The notes under the pieces: model-generated
Told to the model about the DNA's origin: nothing
What the model saw: only the letters and a program-made list of their open reading frames with translations
Databases searched by the model: none
NCBI GenBank assembly: GCA_964534765.1
Contig: CAZHRJ010000066.1
Coordinates: 1 to 16,668, forward strand
Source of the DNA: CAZHRJ01 sp964534765
GTDB taxonomy: Bacteria > Lindowbacteria > 2-12-FULL-62-27
DNA: 16,668 nt
Direction of reading: 5' to 3'
Position numbers and translations under genes: made by a program
In this document: positions 15,030 through 16,668 of the stretch, piece after piece
How the letters are laid out: each line of letters opens with the position of its first letter
Position numbering within the stretch: the stretch's first letter is position 1

Positions 15030-16257
15030 GGCTAGGGATATCTATGTCCACCGGGAAATCGAGGTATCCCTGCGGGCGCTCTTCCGGCAGTTTCCAGCCC
15101 TGGCCCTGACCGGACCCCGGCAGGCCGGTAAGACGACCCTTCTGAAAAATGTATTTAGAAAAGACTTCCGATTCGTCTCCTTCGACGATCCCCTCACCCG
15201 GGAGAAAGCGCTTTCCGATCCCGTGCTGTTTCTGGAGAACATCCCGGAGCCGGTGGTATTTGATGAGATTCAGTACGTCCCGGAACTGCTGTCCTACATC
15301 AAGATCCTCATTGACAAAAATCGGGGCCGGCGCGGGCGGTTCATCTTCACCGGCTCCCAGCAGTTCCATCTGATCAAAAACCTCGGTGACTCCCTGGCCG
15401 GCCGTGTCTGCCTGCTGAATCTTCTGCCATTTAGCTTGGAGGAAGTGGGGCATGTGCCGCCTGTCCGTGGGGGCCGCAACAACACGCCGCCCCTTCATGC
15501 CTTTGTGTCGGCGAGTCTACGAGGTTCGTTTCCCGAAATCTGCATGCAACCGCGCATGGATGCGGACGCGTGGTACGGCGCCTATTTGCAGACCTATCTG
15601 GAACGGGATGTCAGGACCGTCTATAATATCGGAAACCTTCGCGACTTCCAGCAGTTTGTCCGCCTTCTGGCCACGCGATGCGCACAGGTTCTGACACTCT
15701 CCGGCCTGTCAAGCGATCTGGGCGTTTCCGTGAACACAGTAAAAAATTGGTTGTCTGTTCTTGAGGCCGGCCAGATGGTCTATTTGCTGAATCCTTTTTA
15801 CCGCAACCTCGGCAAGCGGATTACCCGAAGCCCCAAAGTCTACTTTCTAGACTGCGGTCTGGTCTGTTACTTGACCGGCATCCGGGATCGAAAGACCCTT
15901 CTGAATGGCCCAATGGGTGGGCCACTGTTCGAAAATTTCGTTGTTCAGGAAACCGTCAAGGCTTTTTTCAATCGGGCCAAACGTCCCAGTCTGTATTACG
16001 TCCGGACTCACAACGATCTCGAAGTGGACATCCTCATCGAGAAGGGTCTCAAGGTCTTCCCTATCGAAATCAAAATGACTCGTTCGCCGGCGCCCCGCAT
16101 GGGTGCCTCCATCCTCCGCTTCCGGGATGTATTCTCGAAACTCGATATCATGCCCGGCCGCATCGTGTCCCTGAACGACGAGAATGGAATCCTCCAGAAA
16201 GACGTATTCATTCAGTCCTTGGACCATTATCTGAGATGGGTAAAAAAGAGCTTTTGA
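15028..16257 (+). CDS. AAA+ ATPase with DUF4143 C-terminal domain
   Basis: This 409-residue protein is the normal length for the family. The Walker A motif LTGPRQAGKTTLL is at 27-39, Walker B VVFDEIQYVPELL at 76-88 and the sensor-1 strand FIFTGSQQF at 105-113. Then come a helical segment with a winged-helix-like stretch (LSGLSSDLGVSVNTVKNWL, about 229-247) and the DUF4143 region. The latter includes FENFVVQE and the nuclease-fold-like residues EVDILIEKG with IEIKMT. The family is abundant, scattered and often laterally acquired; its cellular role is not established. It has its own promoter and sits between a truncated P-II-like gene and a DUF1538 gene, which suggests it inserted here as a single-gene cargo. 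Its ATG overlaps the antisense ATG of the P-II-like open frame. Confidence 0.9.
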   Translation: MARDIYVHREIEVSLRALFRQFPALALTGPRQAGKTTLLKNVFRKDFRFVSFDDPLTREKALSDPVLFLENIPEPVVFDEIQYVPELLSYIKILIDKNRGRRGRFIFTGSQQFHLIKNLGDSLAGRVCLLNLLPFSLEEVGHVPPVRGGRNNTPPLHAFVSASLRGSFPEICMQPRMDADAWYGAYLQTYLERDVRTVYNIGNLRDFQQFVRLLATRCAQVLTLSGLSSDLGVSVNTVKNWLSVLEAGQMVYLLNPFYRNLGKRITRSPKVYFLDCGLVCYLTGIRDRKTLLNGPMGGPLFENFVVQETVKAFFNRAKRPSLYYVRTHNDLEVDILIEKGLKVFPIEIKMTRSPAPRMGASILRFRDVFSKLDIMPGRIVSLNDENGILQKDVFIQSLDHYLRWVKKSF

Positions 16258-16271
16258 TTGGAAAAATGGAA

Positions 16272-16300
16272 TTGACAACGCGCCCCGCATCCCCTATAAT
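16272..16300 (+). promoter_or_regulatory. Consensus sigma70-type promoter
   Basis: TTGACA at 16272-16277 and TATAAT at 16295-16300 are both perfect and are separated by exactly 17 bases. The predicted start near 16307 gives a leader of about 30 nt to the ATG at 16337. It implies strong constitutive transcription of the DUF1538-type gene unless an unseen regulator acts. Confidence 0.85.
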
Positions 16301-16336
16301 CCCCGCAATCTGATCGAACACATGAAAGGGATGTGA

Positions 16337-16668
16337 ATGCCACAAGACACGATCCGGTTCGGCGAATTTTCCAAGGAAGTTTCCGTCCGGCAAAACCAGA
16401 TCAGCTACAGGGATCTTGCGCCGAAAATCCAGAAGGACGCGCAGGGCAAGCCCATTCCGTACAAACCGCCCAAACTCAAAGTCGCCCCAAGGGACGTCTA
16501 TCGGATTCTGAAACCCTACATCAGCGTCCGGCTCATGGAGCAGGTTTCAGCGGTCTTCCCGCTGGGCGCCTACCTGATGGGCTTTCAGTACCTCATCCTG
16601 CGGCAGAACGTCATCGATTCGCTGGTCATCACCGGCGGCCTCCTCGCGGTCATCATCGGGCTGATGCT
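16337..16668 (+). CDS. DUF1538-type membrane protein, N-terminal part (runs off the window)
   Basis: The frame is open from ATG 16337 to the window end (110 codons). An aaaggg Shine-Dalgarno-like site lies seven to twelve bases upstream. A hydrophilic N-terminus (MPQDTIRFGEFSKEVSVRQ) is followed by PYISVRLMEQVSAVFPLGAY, LILRQNVID and a hydrophobic ITGGLLAVIIGLM. I recognise this as the start of a DUF1538 repeat, a family of polytopic membrane proteins of about 500 residues thought to be transporters. P-II-like proteins are often found beside them, and a damaged one lies just upstream on the other strand. The family call rests on memory of the pattern and on that neighbour. Confidence 0.75.
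   Translation, partial: MPQDTIRFGEFSKEVSVRQNQISYRDLAPKIQKDAQGKPIPYKPPKLKVAPRDVYRILKPYISVRLMEQVSAVFPLGAYLMGFQYLILRQNVIDSLVITGGLLAVIIGLM

Noticed and set aside
16208..16393. Short minus-strand frame beyond the ATPase as the missing N-terminus of the P-II-like gene
   Set aside because: Its sequence shows no P-II strand or loop pattern, and it overlaps a consensus promoter and the DUF1538 start.

Overview
The window is GC-rich (roughly 58-60% by eye), densely coded bacterial DNA with short intergenic gaps and sigma70-like promoters. No rRNA, tRNA or other marker gene is present, so the host cannot be named. The palindromic intergenic repeats, the Hsp70-TPR and WD40 proteins and the accessory gene mix would suit an environmental or candidate-phylum bacterium, but that is a weak inference.

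Region 1 (1-4956, + strand): one copy of a palindromic repeat lies at the left edge, then a promoter and a near-perfect Shine-Dalgarno site. These serve a tightly overlapping three-gene operon: an Hsp70/DnaK-like ATPase whose helical lid is replaced by TPR repeats, a polytopic membrane protein with no recognised family, and a membrane-anchored seven-bladed WD40 protein. I know of no described system with this composition. It is the best candidate in the window for an undescribed multi-protein assembly.

Region 2 (4957-8701, + strand): two type II restriction-modification systems lie back to back. The first pairs an amino-methyltransferase (TSPPY motif) with an Eco29kI-type GIY-YIG endonuclease whose catalytic residues are all present. 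The second pairs a beta-order amino-methyltransferase (DPPY, then DPFMGGGST) with a 14-bp-overlapping protein that has a PD...ExK motif, probably a new-looking endonuclease.

Region 3 (8718-9376, - strand): a GNAT acetyltransferase carries an in-frame insertion made of two GTC-TCC-GAC-centred palindromes. Its 5' end abuts a second copy of the left-edge repeat. The two repeat copies are direct repeats of at least 60 bp bracketing about 9.2 kb that contains everything above.

Region 4 (9377-14244, - strand): an operon encodes a tandem-duplicated RecB/Cas4/AddB-type nuclease with two complete active sites and two complete four-cysteine Fe-S signatures, a 72-residue membrane protein, and a full-length ComEC/Rec2 DNA-uptake channel whose metallo-beta-lactamase domain has lost most of its metal ligands. 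A DNA uptake and processing role is a reasonable inference.

Region 5 (14369-16668): a P-II-like gene that looks broken at both ends (- strand) diverges from an AAA+/DUF4143 ATPase carrying its own promoter. A consensus promoter then drives a DUF1538-type membrane protein that runs off the window. P-II and DUF1538 proteins are known genomic partners as I recall, so the ATPase appears to have been inserted between them, removing the 5' half of the first P-II domain.
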